Below, piece by piece: positions 46,599-55,277 of a stretch of DNA of 64,000 nt (the first letter of the stretch is position 1; each line of letters begins with the position of its first letter). The stretch spans positions 186,001 to 250,000 of the forward strand of contig JAIEUA010000001.1 in NCBI GenBank assembly GCA_019744815.1. The letters run 5' to 3'. Made by a program: the position numbers and the translations under genes. The notes under the pieces are model-generated. The model was not told where the DNA came from. It did no database searches and saw only the letters and a program-made list of their open reading frames with translations. The DNA is from Phycisphaerales bacterium (GTDB lineage: Bacteria; Planctomycetota; Phycisphaerae; Phycisphaerales; UBA1924).

Positions 46599-47548
46599 GG
46601 GCGAGCGTACGCGGAGAGGCGAGGGCTGGGGGCGTAGAGGTCGGCGGAGGTTTGGGGGTGGCGAGATGGCGGGCCGGGATGAGTCGGTATTGCGGCTGCC
46701 AGAGGCGCGGGGAGATGCGTGGATGCGGGGGGCGAGAGTGGCTGGTTGCTGGGCGTTGGTTGTGCTTGCGATGTCGGGGTGGCCCCACGCTCGCGCGTGG
46801 GGTTCGTTGGAGCTTGACGCTGAAACGCGGTGGCGTTGAGGCACGCGCTCGACCACTCACCTGTTTCGCCGGGGGCGAAACGGTCATCTCGCCTCGGCGC
46901 GGAGAGATGCGCGGATGCGGGGTGTGAGAGTGGCTGGTTGCTGGGCGTTGGTTGTGCTTGCGACGTCGGGGTGGCCCCACGCTCGCGCGTGGGGTTCGTT
47001 GGGGCCACGTCGGCGAGCGGTGTGTAGCGAGCGATCCGGAGCAGGAGGTTGGCGGACTTGCGGGCGCTCTCGCGGCTTTGCATGCGGGCGGCGAAGGCGT
47101 GATGGGTCGCCGCGGGAACGCGATGGACCGAGGCGTGATCGTCCTTGGCCTCGGCGAGCAGGTGGAGCAGCGTGTTGGCGATGGCGTTGAGGTTGTTGGC
47201 GACGGTGAGTCGGGCGCGGCGGGCGCAGGCGTACTCGAGCGCGCTCAGACGCTCCGCGATGTCGGGACGGATCATCCAGAGGGTGAGGGCTTCGAGGGTT
47301 GTCTCGTGACGGTCGGCGATGTCGAGGAGGGTGATCTCGTTGGAGGCGAGCTCGTTGATGATGGTGGCGGCGGTGGCGGCGGAGGGGTTGAAGTGGAGCG
47401 GATCAAGGGAGGACGGGAGAAGGACAGCAGCGTCGGAGTCCGAGGCAGCCCTTCCCCCTGCCCCTTCCCTCTGGGAAGGGGAGTGCGCGTGCGGCGATGC
47501 CGCGGGGCGCGGGGTGATGGTGAGTGGTGTGAAGGGCAGGGCCGACAT
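46511..47548 (-). CDS. HTH-like protein whose C-terminal half is made of duplicated repeat-derived sequence
   Basis: N-term TIINELASNEITLLDIADRHETTLEALTLWMIRPDIAERLSALEYACARRARLTVANNLNAIANTLLHLL; then two copies of APTNPTRERGATPTSQAQPTPSNQPLSxPASxHLxAP. The 3' end may not be authentic. Confidence 0.6.
   Translation of the reverse strand: MSALPFTPLTITPRPAASPHAHSPSQREGAGGRAASDSDAAVLLPSSLDPLHFNPSAATAATIINELASNEITLLDIADRHETTLEALTLWMIRPDIAERLSALEYACARRARLTVANNLNAIANTLLHLLAEAKDDHASVHRVPAATHHAFAARMQSRESARKSANLLLRIARYTPLADVAPTNPTRERGATPTSQAQPTPSNQPLSHPASAHLSAPRRDDRFAPGETGEWSSACLNATAFQRQAPTNPTRERGATPTSQAQPTPSNQPLSPPASTHLPAPLAAAIPTHPGPPSRHPQTSADLYAPSPRLSAYARPCPPPAMSITPSSGSATPATAAPIRASPP
46704..46810. 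repeat. 107-bp direct repeat, copy 1
   Basis: GGCGCGGGGAGATGCGTGGATGCGG...GGGGTGGCCCCACGCTCGCGCGTGGGGTTCGTTGG. Confidence 0.88.
46896..47002. repeat. 107-bp direct repeat, copy 2
   Basis: GGCGCGGAGAGATGCGCGGATGCGG...GGGGTGGCCCCACGCTCGCGCGTGGGGTTCGTTGG; offset 192 bp from copy 1. Confidence 0.88.
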
Positions 47549-47738
47549 GGTGGGTAGTTTCCCACGAGTCGGGGGGATGATTCAAGGGGGGAAGAGACGA
47601 AGAGACGGAGAGACGAAGAGACGGAGTGGAAGGAGTTGTGCGGCCTGGGGTTGGGGCGTGAGAGAATTCGAGGGGTGGGAGGTGCAACGACGGGGTTGTG
47701 CGCACAAGGACGGAGTTGTGCTGGAGCGGAGTTACGAC

Positions 47739-47895
47739 GACGGCCTGCTGGGAGGGCTTGGTCGCACTTGGGCGTGGGAAGCGGGGTTGCGAGATGGGAG
47801 CGAGTACACGTCCGAACACGATCAGTCGCTCAGAGCAGCGAGTGACCGTGGCACGGCGCGGCACGTCACGGCGTGGCCGGGCCACTTGCCGACGG
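47739..47895. repeat. REP-like repeat unit with CAGAGCA-loop hairpin, copy 1
   Basis: CGACGGCCTGCTGGGAGG...CACGATCAGTCGCTCAGAGCAGCGAGTGACCGTGGCAC...GGGCCACTTGCC. Confidence 0.75.
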
Positions 47896-47989
47896 AGAGG
47901 CTTTCGCAGTGGGGTATTGTGATCCACGTCGGCAGAACATCGAGGCGTGCCACCGACCGTGGCTCGGCACGGTTGGTGCGCTGGACGCG

Positions 47990-48035
47990 AATCGCACCAC
48001 TTGTTCAGAGCAACGAGTGGTAGCACGGGTGGTGC
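47990..48035. repeat. Diverged CAGAGCA-loop hairpin
   Basis: ACCACTTGTTCAGAGCAACGAGTGGT. Confidence 0.65.
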
Positions 48036-48221
48036 CACCTGCCCGGACGAATGCGACCAGGCGCCACTCGTCCGCCCCTCCGGGGCGGGGATCGCAAAGG
48101 CAGAGAGGGAGAACGGTGGCTTCGACCGGCGGTTGAAACCGCCGGCAACAGTCGTGCGCCCTCCGGGCGGGAGACGGGGCGGTGGTGTCGAGGGTTGAGC
48201 GGGCGGCCGGATGCCACGACG

Positions 48222-48366
48222 ACGGCCTGCTCGGAGGTCGTGGTCGTGTTTGCGGGTGGGAAACGAAGCGGTTCGAGATGGAAGCGAAGACCCGTTCGAC
48301 CACGATCGCTCGCTCAGAGCAGCGAGTGATCGTGGCACGTCACTGCGTGATCGGGCCACCTGCCAC
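48222..48366. repeat. REP-like repeat unit with CAGAGCA-loop hairpin, copy 2
   Basis: CGACGGCCTGCTCGGAGG...CCACGATCGCTCGCTCAGAGCAGCGAGTGATCGTGGCAC...GGGCCACCTGCC. Confidence 0.75.
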
Positions 48367-48400
48367 AGCGCCGAGTGATCGGGACACCCGCCCCGTCGAA

Positions 48401-48643
48401 TCACGGCTTGGCGGGGCGACCTACGACTCTTGTTTCGCTGCGTTGTTGCTTGAGGGCTTTTCGTATTGGCTCGATGAGTTTGATCGCAAGCGTTCCAGCG
48501 AGTTCGGCCTTGAGCCTGCGGTACTCGTTCTTGGTATAGCGGCCTTCAGGAATCTCGCCCGACAGGTTCAATCCGGTCGGCTTGTGGAAAACCGTTACAC
48601 GGCAGGATGAGATGGTGGCGGCGCGATTCTTTCGGCGTCCCAT
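48401..48643 (-). CDS. Small basic hypothetical protein
   Basis: MGRRKNRAATISSCRVTVFHKPTGLNLSGEIPEGRYTKNEYRRLKAELAGTLAIKLIEPIRKALKQQRSETRVVGRPAKP; ordinary composition despite repeat-rich surroundings. Confidence 0.5.
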   Translation of the reverse strand: MGRRKNRAATISSCRVTVFHKPTGLNLSGEIPEGRYTKNEYRRLKAELAGTLAIKLIEPIRKALKQQRSETRVVGRPAKP

Positions 48644-48771
48644 CGCGCCGCTGCGCGACCCGGATTCAGCGAACGTGAACTCAGACAGTGGAAATGGGAA
48701 CTCTCGCTGAAGCTCAGTCTTTCCTGAGTCGTCTTTCTGAAGGCGCTGGCTTGTGCGACGCTTGGCGACCA

Positions 48772-49779
48772 CTACTCCTCCGGCACCGCGTCGCTGGTCA
48801 CGATTTCGCGGAACTTGTGGCGGAGCTTCTTGGTGATCGGGCCTTCGGGGGGCGCCTTTTTGCCGCTGCCGCCCTTGCCGACGTAGTTCACTTTGGTGAT
48901 CTGCTTGCCGTCGTGCTGGTCGATCTGGGTGCAGGCGATGATTTCGGCGGCGCTTCCGGTGAGGAACACCTCGTCGGCGCTCAGGACGTCTTCGAGGCGC
49001 AGTTCCTTTTCGGTGACCTTGATGCCGAGCATGGGGGCGAGGCGGGTCTTGACGAACATTCTGGTGATGCCTTCGAGGATGCCGGCCTCGGAGGGGGGCG
49101 TGAAGATCTCGCCGTTCTTGATGATGAAGATGTTGTCGCCGGAGCCTTCGGTGACGAAGCCTTCGGTGTTGAGCATGATGACTTCGTGGCAGCCGTAGTC
49201 GATGGCCTCGCACTTGGCGAGGATGTTGTTGAGGTAGTTGAGGCTCTTGACGCGTGGGTCGAGGCAGGGGATGGGGGTTTTGGGGCGGTTGGCGACGATG
49301 ACGCGCATGCCGTTCTCGTACATCTCCTGGGGGAAGAGGGAGATGGTGTCGGCGATGCAGATGACGCCGGGGACGGGGCACTTGCGGGGGTCGAGGCCGA
49401 GGGTGCCGTAGCCGCGGGTGACGACGAGGCGGATGTAGGAATCGGAGAGGTTGTTGGCCTCGATGCACTTGCGCTGGATGGCGACCATTTCATCGCGGCT
49501 GACGGGGATCTTGAGGCGGATCTGCTCGGCGCAGTGGTAGAGGCGATCCATGTGCTGCTTGGAGAGGAAGATCTTGCCCTTGTAGACGCGGATGCCTTCG
49601 AAGATGCCGTCGCCGTAGAGCAGGCCGTGGTCGTAGACGGAGACCATGGCTTTGTTTTTGGGGAGCATCTGGCCGTTGACGTAGATGTAGGGCTTTTCGT
49701 CGTTGGCGGAGTCGACGTGGAAGACGGAGGGGCCGGGTAGGTTGGCGGGCTTGGCGGGTGCGGGTGCGGCGGTGACCAT
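48772..49779 (-). CDS. ilvE: Branched-chain amino acid aminotransferase
   Basis: IYVNGQMLPKNKAMVSVYDHGLLYGDGIFEGIRVYKGKIF; SLNYLNNILAKCEAIDYGCHEVIMLNTEGFVTEGSGDNIFIIKNGEIFTPP. Confidence 0.95.
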   Translation of the reverse strand: MVTAAPAPAKPANLPGPSVFHVDSANDEKPYIYVNGQMLPKNKAMVSVYDHGLLYGDGIFEGIRVYKGKIFLSKQHMDRLYHCAEQIRLKIPVSRDEMVAIQRKCIEANNLSDSYIRLVVTRGYGTLGLDPRKCPVPGVICIADTISLFPQEMYENGMRVIVANRPKTPIPCLDPRVKSLNYLNNILAKCEAIDYGCHEVIMLNTEGFVTEGSGDNIFIIKNGEIFTPPSEAGILEGITRMFVKTRLAPMLGIKVTEKELRLEDVLSADEVFLTGSAAEIIACTQIDQHDGKQITKVNYVGKGGSGKKAPPEGPITKKLRHKFREIVTSDAVPEE

Positions 49780-50063
49780 GAGCGACTCTCCACGGAGCAG
49801 GGGTGCGTGGCCTGGAACGCAGGGCGGCACCGGTGCGAGAGCGGCGGGGGACGCCGCGGTGGAGCATGATACGGGGAAACCGGGGTTGGGATGCTGCGGG
49901 TGGACCGGGTCGGCGGTCGGTCTGTGCGATTGGAGAAGGGTGTGGTTTCGCACGGCCCGGCCCAGAGCGGCCGGGCCGTGGCACCCGGAGAGAAAGGCAC
50001 CCCGCCCCGACCTCGCCAAGCCTCGGTCACCCCTCCCCGCTGCGCGGGGTGGGGAAGGGGGAG

Positions 50064-52292
50064 TCACCGCTGGTGGGGCGCGGCGTCGGCGTTGATGGCG
50101 GGGGCGAGGGCGCTCCAGATGCTGGAGTAGGAGTCGGTCCAGGGCCGCATGCTGGCGGGGGGTGGGACGACGGACCACTTCGAGGTGGTGAGCAAGGGGT
50201 CGAGGTCGGCGCGGGCGGCGGCGACGAGCCAGGTGGAGGGGTAGCGGCCGGTCTTGTTGCTCTCTTCGAGCGTCAAGGAGTCGTCGCGCGATACGAGCGT
50301 GAACGGCTGATCGAGCGAGGAGACGGTGGCGCTGATGACGGGGGCGAGGTTGAGGAAGCGGCTGGAGATGTGGAAGACGATCGGGCCGTGGGGCTTCAGG
50401 CGGGAGCGGTAGGAGGCGAGCGCTTCGCGCGTCAAGAGGTGGAGCGGGACGGCGTCGGAGCTGAAGGCGTCGAGGATGATGAGGTCGAAGGTGCGGGGGT
50501 CGCGGGTGACGCCGAGGCGGCCGTCGGCGAGGACGATGTCGACTTTGCCCTTGGCGTCGGCGATGAAGGAGAAGAGATCGGGGTTGGTGGCGATGGTGGC
50601 GACGGCGGGGTCGATCTCGAAGAAGGTGAGGGTGTCGCGGTCGCGGGTGTAGGCGGCGATGGAGCCGGCGCCGAGGCCGACGCCGGCGACGGAGATGGGA
50701 GTGTCGGGGAGCTGCTTCCAGCGGAAGAGGTCGCCGAGCGGGCCGTCGGGGTGGTAGTAGGTGACGGGTGTGCGTCGGAGCGCGTCGGTGCGGACCTGCA
50801 TGCCGTGGACGGTGTTGCCGTGCTGGAGCTTGTTGAGGTTGGCGGTGTGGTAGATCTCGTGGATGCCGAAGAAGGTTCGCTCGACGTAGATGAGCTCGCC
50901 GGATTGCTGGCGGCTGATGAGCAGTGCGGCGACGAAGGCGACCATCGCGGCGACGCCGAAGCGGATGGCTCCGCCCGGCGGGCCCAGGAGCAGGAGCGCA
51001 CAGGCGACGGCGATGGTGAGGAAGCGGGCGTTGGGCACGGAGGCCGGGGAGATCGAGGGCGCGACGTACTGGATGGCGACGACGGCGGCGCTGACCAGTA
51101 GCAGTGAGGCGAGCACGCCGAAGAGGATGGTGCGTCGATCGAGCCCGCCGCGGCGCGAGGGGATGAGGCAGCACGCGGCGGCGATGGCGATGGGGTATTC
51201 GAGCGAGGCGTTGAAGGCGAGGGGGGCGAGGAGGGCGTTGAAGAGGCCGCCGGCGACGCCGCCGAGGGCGAGCCAGAGGTAGAACTCGGTGAGGTTGTGG
51301 GCGGCGGGCCGCAGCTCGGCGAGGCGGCGGTGGCAGGAGAGAGCGCCCGCGAAAAGCATGAAGAGATGGGCGAGGATGGCGAGGTCGTTGGGGAAGTCGT
51401 TGGAGAGGAAGCGGGTGGCGATGACGGCGAGGGACGCGGGGATGAGGAGCTTGCCGGCGAAGGAAGATGAGAACGGGAAGCGGGGCGAGAAGGCGAGGAC
51501 GAACGTGAGCAGATAGATGGAGAGCGGCACGACCCACAGCAGGGGCACGGGCGCGATGTCGGTGGTAATGGTCTGGGTGACGCCCAGCGAAAGGCTGGAG
51601 GGCACGGCGGCGAGGGCGAGCCAGAGCAGGCGGCGGGGCCAGGTGATGGAGGGCGCGTGGAGGTCCGGCGTTGCCGGAGCGGGGCCGCTGGTGGAGGTGC
51701 GGGCGGGGCGTGCGATGAAGAAGCAGAGGGCGACGAGGGCGGCGAAGGCGAAGTAGCCGCGGGAGAACCAGGCGGATTGCTCGGGGATGGAGAAGCGGGG
51801 CTCGAGGAAGAAGGGGAACGAGAGCAGGCCGACGAAGCTGCCGGTGTTGCTGGCGGCGTAGAGGAAGTACGGGTCTTTGGCTCGTGGGTGATTGGAGGCG
51901 GCGAACCAGGATTGGAGCAACGGGCCGGTGGTGGTGAGGACAAAGAACGGCGCGCCGGCGACGATGGGGAGCAGCAGCAGCAGCCAGAGCGCCGGTGAGT
52001 CGGCGGGCCCCGGAGCGGCGACGGCTTGGGGGAGCGCGATGGGCAGCGTCAACGCGGCGGCGGCGATGACGCTGGCGTGCACGAGTCCCTGGGCCGGGCG
52101 GGGGAGCTTCTTGGTGACGAGGTGGGAGTAGAAGTAGCCGAGCAGCAGAAGCGACTGGAAGAAGACCATCGTGGTGTTCCACACCGCGGGCGAGCCGCCC
52201 AGGAGCGGGAGCACGAGCTTGGCGGCCATGGGCTGCACCAGGAAGAGCAGGGCCGCGGCGAGGAAGATGGCGAGGGTGTACAGAAAGAGCAC
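50064..52292 (-). CDS. Fused transporter-like membrane domain/spermidine synthase-like protein
   Basis: N-term multi-TM LFLVQPMAAKLVLPLLGGSPAVWNTTMVFFQ; C-term VAGVGLGAGSIAAYTRDRDTLTFFEIDPAVATIA...FDLIILDAFSSDAVPLHLLT. Confidence 0.9.
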   Translation of the reverse strand: MLFLYTLAIFLAAALLFLVQPMAAKLVLPLLGGSPAVWNTTMVFFQSLLLLGYFYSHLVTKKLPRPAQGLVHASVIAAAALTLPIALPQAVAAPGPADSPALWLLLLLPIVAGAPFFVLTTTGPLLQSWFAASNHPRAKDPYFLYAASNTGSFVGLLSFPFFLEPRFSIPEQSAWFSRGYFAFAALVALCFFIARPARTSTSGPAPATPDLHAPSITWPRRLLWLALAAVPSSLSLGVTQTITTDIAPVPLLWVVPLSIYLLTFVLAFSPRFPFSSSFAGKLLIPASLAVIATRFLSNDFPNDLAILAHLFMLFAGALSCHRRLAELRPAAHNLTEFYLWLALGGVAGGLFNALLAPLAFNASLEYPIAIAAACCLIPSRRGGLDRRTILFGVLASLLLVSAAVVAIQYVAPSISPASVPNARFLTIAVACALLLLGPPGGAIRFGVAAMVAFVAALLISRQQSGELIYVERTFFGIHEIYHTANLNKLQHGNTVHGMQVRTDALRRTPVTYYHPDGPLGDLFRWKQLPDTPISVAGVGLGAGSIAAYTRDRDTLTFFEIDPAVATIATNPDLFSFIADAKGKVDIVLADGRLGVTRDPRTFDLIILDAFSSDAVPLHLLTREALASYRSRLKPHGPIVFHISSRFLNLAPVISATVSSLDQPFTLVSRDDSLTLEESNKTGRYPSTWLVAAARADLDPLLTTSKWSVVPPPASMRPWTDSYSSIWSALAPAINADAAPHQR

Positions 52293-52422
52293 GAGGTGAG
52301 ACTATCACAGCCTCGAACGGCGGCGGGTGCGGGAGGTGTGAGACCGGCGTCCTTTGAACGCAGGAACCCGCTCGCTCACGCTCGGGGCTCGTTCAGTAGG
52401 AGATGCCGCGAGCGTTCGGAGG

Positions 52423-53211
52423 CTACTTCTCGTCTTCGGCGACCAGGGTCACGGTCTGGGTGTTGCGGCTGAGGTTGAAGAGGCCGACCTTGACGACGCG
52501 TTCCTGGGTTTCGCGGACGATGCCCTTGGCGGGATCGATGTCGAGGATCGCGGTGCGGTCGACGGTGGTGAAGTCGAACTTGGCAACGAGCTCGGACTCG
52601 AGGCGCAAGAGGCCGTCTTTGGTGCCCAGGAGGGTGGTGGTCTGGGTGGCGGTGCCGCGGGTTTTGTTCTGACCTTTGGAGTCGGACATGGTGACGTCGG
52701 CGGTGCTGACGCAGGGCTTGGTGAGCGTGGCGGGCATGAGGACGAGGGCGGGGTCGAAGGTGAGGATGCGTCCCTCGGCGGCGAGGTCGAGCTGCTTGAG
52801 GAAGACGGCGCCCTCGGCGGAACGCTCGAGGGTGGTGCGGCGGACCAGCGCGCCCTGCAGGGTGGCGTCTCGCGTCTCGTACTCGTCGATGGTCCAGGTC
52901 TGGACCGTGCTCAGCGATGTTTCCGCTGGCTTGGCCTCGCGCCGGACCAGACGCTTGCCTTCACGGTAGTTCTTGGTCCAGGGGGCGGCGCGATAGACGA
53001 CGGCGGCGTCGAGGGAGGTTGGAGCCGACGCGTTGGGAGCGGCGCTGACGACGGGGGTGTTGTCGGTGCTGCGATCAGCGCTGGCGCAGGCGGGGATCAG
53101 GCACGCGAGGGTGAGGAGGCACGTTGACGCAACCCACCCCCTGGCCCCCTCCCTCCCCCCACTGTGGGAGCGGGAGAAGCAACGGCCAGAAATCGCGCGT
53201 GCGGTGAGCAT
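52423..53211 (-). CDS. Hypothetical exported protein
   Basis: Hydrophobic leader TCLLTLACLIPACASADRS (lipobox-like); start at 53211 or 53235. Confidence 0.65.
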   Translation of the reverse strand: MLTARAISGRCFSRSHSGGREGARGWVASTCLLTLACLIPACASADRSTDNTPVVSAAPNASAPTSLDAAVVYRAAPWTKNYREGKRLVRREAKPAETSLSTVQTWTIDEYETRDATLQGALVRRTTLERSAEGAVFLKQLDLAAEGRILTFDPALVLMPATLTKPCVSTADVTMSDSKGQNKTRGTATQTTTLLGTKDGLLRLESELVAKFDFTTVDRTAILDIDPAKGIVRETQERVVKVGLFNLSRNTQTVTLVAEDEK

Positions 53212-53233
53212 GGGGAAACTTATACTCCCGCCC

Positions 53234-54136
53234 ATGGCCTTGCCACGACGAGTTGTCTTTGCCGCCGCTGCCGCCCGAAAGGGGCGTGTCGCGCTTTGCG
53301 GGATGATGGTGGGTGTGGCGGCGTGCCTGGGCGGGTGCGATGTCTTCGACGATGTGAGGCCCGGGGCGCAGAGCCTGTTTGACCTGTGGCAGTTGCCCTC
53401 GCCCAGCGAGGCGGCGGAGATGGCGGTCGATCCCTACGACGCGGACAAGCGGTATCGCGGGACGATGCTGCTCTCCAGCGCGTACTTCGCCGGGCAGGAT
53501 GTCTACATCCGGCTGTTCGAGGACGCGGCCAAGGACCCTGACTCGGGCGTGCGGCTGGCGGGCACCAAGGCGCTGGCGAACCACGGATCGTCGAAGCACG
53601 TGGCGATCCTGATCGAGCGGCTGAAGGACAAAGAGCCGTTGGTGCGCCTGGAAGCGGCGCGCGGGCTGCAGCGGCTGCACGGCGAGGAGGCGATCGAGCC
53701 CCTGATGAACGCGAGCCGCGACCCGGACCTGGTCGCGCTGCGGGGCGAGGAGTCGGAGGAGAATCCCGACATCCGCACCGAGGCGGCCCACGCGCTGGGG
53801 CAGTATCGCACCGACGCGGTGGTGCAGCACCTAATCAAGGTCCTGGTGGATTCCAAGCTGAGCGTGAACCGCAGCGCGTTGGCGTCGCTGCGGACGCTGA
53901 CGGGGCAGGACTTTGGCTTTGATCGGCGGGCGTGGGTGACGTGGTACGACGCGGCCCCGGAGCCGTTCGCGGCGGGGACGCCGTATGTGTATCCGGTGTT
54001 CCAGCGTGACAAGACGTTCCTGGAGTACCTGCCCTTTGTGAGCCCGCCGCCGAACGAGGTGGCGGCGACGCCCTCGGGCATGCCGCCGATCGCGGGTGGA
54101 ACGCTGGCGCCGCAGTCCGAGAACGCGAAGAACTGA
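53234..54136 (+). CDS. HEAT-repeat lipoprotein
   Basis: VGVAACLGGCDVF lipobox; SGVRLAGTKALANHGSSKHVAILIERLKDKEPLVRLEAARGLQRLHGEEAIEPLMNA. Alternative ATG at 53210. Confidence 0.82.
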   Translation: MALPRRVVFAAAAARKGRVALCGMMVGVAACLGGCDVFDDVRPGAQSLFDLWQLPSPSEAAEMAVDPYDADKRYRGTMLLSSAYFAGQDVYIRLFEDAAKDPDSGVRLAGTKALANHGSSKHVAILIERLKDKEPLVRLEAARGLQRLHGEEAIEPLMNASRDPDLVALRGEESEENPDIRTEAAHALGQYRTDAVVQHLIKVLVDSKLSVNRSALASLRTLTGQDFGFDRRAWVTWYDAAPEPFAAGTPYVYPVFQRDKTFLEYLPFVSPPPNEVAATPSGMPPIAGGTLAPQSENAKN

Positions 54137-54279
54137 GGGCGGGTGTCTTGACGAGTCCGGAGCGTGAGCAACGGGTTTTCGGGCGTTGCGTCGCCGGCTG
54201 CGCTTCAGACCCACTCGCTGACGCTCGGGGCTCGTTGAAGCGGGCTCGTTGGAGCGGGACATCGGGTCGATAAGAGAGG

Positions 54280-55242
54280 ATGCGAAGGCTGGTCTGGCAA
54301 GCCGAGGGTGCGGCTGGGAGCGCGGTGCTGCGCGCGAGCGACGGCGCGGAGCCATCGCCTCAAAGCGGTGACGTGATCGTGCGGATGACGCGGGCGGCGC
54401 TCGACGGCTTGACGCCCGGTGAGCCGGGGCGGGTGGCGGGGCGCGAGCTCGTGGGCGTGGTGCTGAGCGTGGCGGATCCGGGGCGAACCTGGCTGGTCGG
54501 CAAGCGGGTGGTGGCGTTGCCGACGGTGGCGTGCGGGGCGTGTGATCTGTGCCGTGGCGGGTTGGCGACGCACTGTCGGGAGCGGCGGGAGCTGGGCGTG
54601 ACGCGCGACGGGACGCTGGCGGAGCGGGTGAGCGTGCCGCTGGCGAATCTGGTGGAGATTCCCAAGGAACTGGATGACGACCGGGCGGCGTTCTGCGTGC
54701 CCTTGGGCGCGGCGCTGCACGCGGCGAGTCTGGCGAAGGTCGAGGGCAAGGTGTTTGTCACGGTGATCGGCGATTCGCTGGAGGCGCTCTTGGCGGCTCA
54801 GGTGATGGCGCAGCGGAACGCGTCGGTGCGGCTGCTTGGGCGGAAGCCGCCGCGTTTGAGCGTGTGCGAGAAATGGGGCGTGAAGCACCGGCACATCGAT
54901 GAGGTGGGGCGGCGCGGAGATCAGGACCTGGTGCTGTCGTTCTCGGGGAGTGATGTGGATCTGGATGTGGCGCTGCGGCTGGCCCGGCCGCGGGCGACGG
55001 TGGTGCTGGCGGAACGGGTGGCGTGGTCGGGCGCGCGGGACGCGCTGGTGCCGCTGCGAGAGGGAGAGATGACGCTGATCGGTTCGCGGGGGGTGCGACT
55101 CGCGGAGGCGGCGGCGCTGCTGGCGTCGGGCGCGATCGATGTGGGGCCGCTGGTGAGCGGGAGGTACAAGCTGACGCATGCCGAGGCGGCGTTGGCGGGG
55201 TTGAGGGAGCCGCACCTTCGGTTGTTGGTGGAGGGCGGGTGA
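54280..55242 (+). CDS. Zinc-type medium-chain alcohol dehydrogenase-like protein
   Basis: GRELVGVVLSVAD; structural-zinc block CGACDLCRGGLATHCRERRELGVTRDGTLAERVSVP. Confidence 0.88.
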   Translation: MRRLVWQAEGAAGSAVLRASDGAEPSPQSGDVIVRMTRAALDGLTPGEPGRVAGRELVGVVLSVADPGRTWLVGKRVVALPTVACGACDLCRGGLATHCRERRELGVTRDGTLAERVSVPLANLVEIPKELDDDRAAFCVPLGAALHAASLAKVEGKVFVTVIGDSLEALLAAQVMAQRNASVRLLGRKPPRLSVCEKWGVKHRHIDEVGRRGDQDLVLSFSGSDVDLDVALRLARPRATVVLAERVAWSGARDALVPLREGEMTLIGSRGVRLAEAAALLASGAIDVGPLVSGRYKLTHAEAALAGLREPHLRLLVEGG

Positions 55243-55277
55243 GCGATCCGGCGTGGCGCGGATCACTACCCTTGGAG

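Noticed and set aside
47581-47625. GAAGAGACG/GAGAGACG purine tract
   Set aside because: Short simple-sequence run; no evidence of function beyond low complexity.
47739-48366. Possible CRISPR array
   Set aside because: Repeats are about 150 bp, few, and diverged; no regular short repeat-spacer pattern or cas genes.
47403-48404. 333-aa minus-strand ORF in the repeat cluster
   Set aside because: Translation follows the repeat units (SRSDVPRSLAALSERS, RRDVPRRATVTRCSER); explained by repeats, not a gene.
48772-52308. 1178-aa ORF as one fusion protein
   Set aside because: Only the last 335 aa (IlvE) are real; upstream is an off-frame translation of the spermidine-synthase-like gene plus intergenic DNA.
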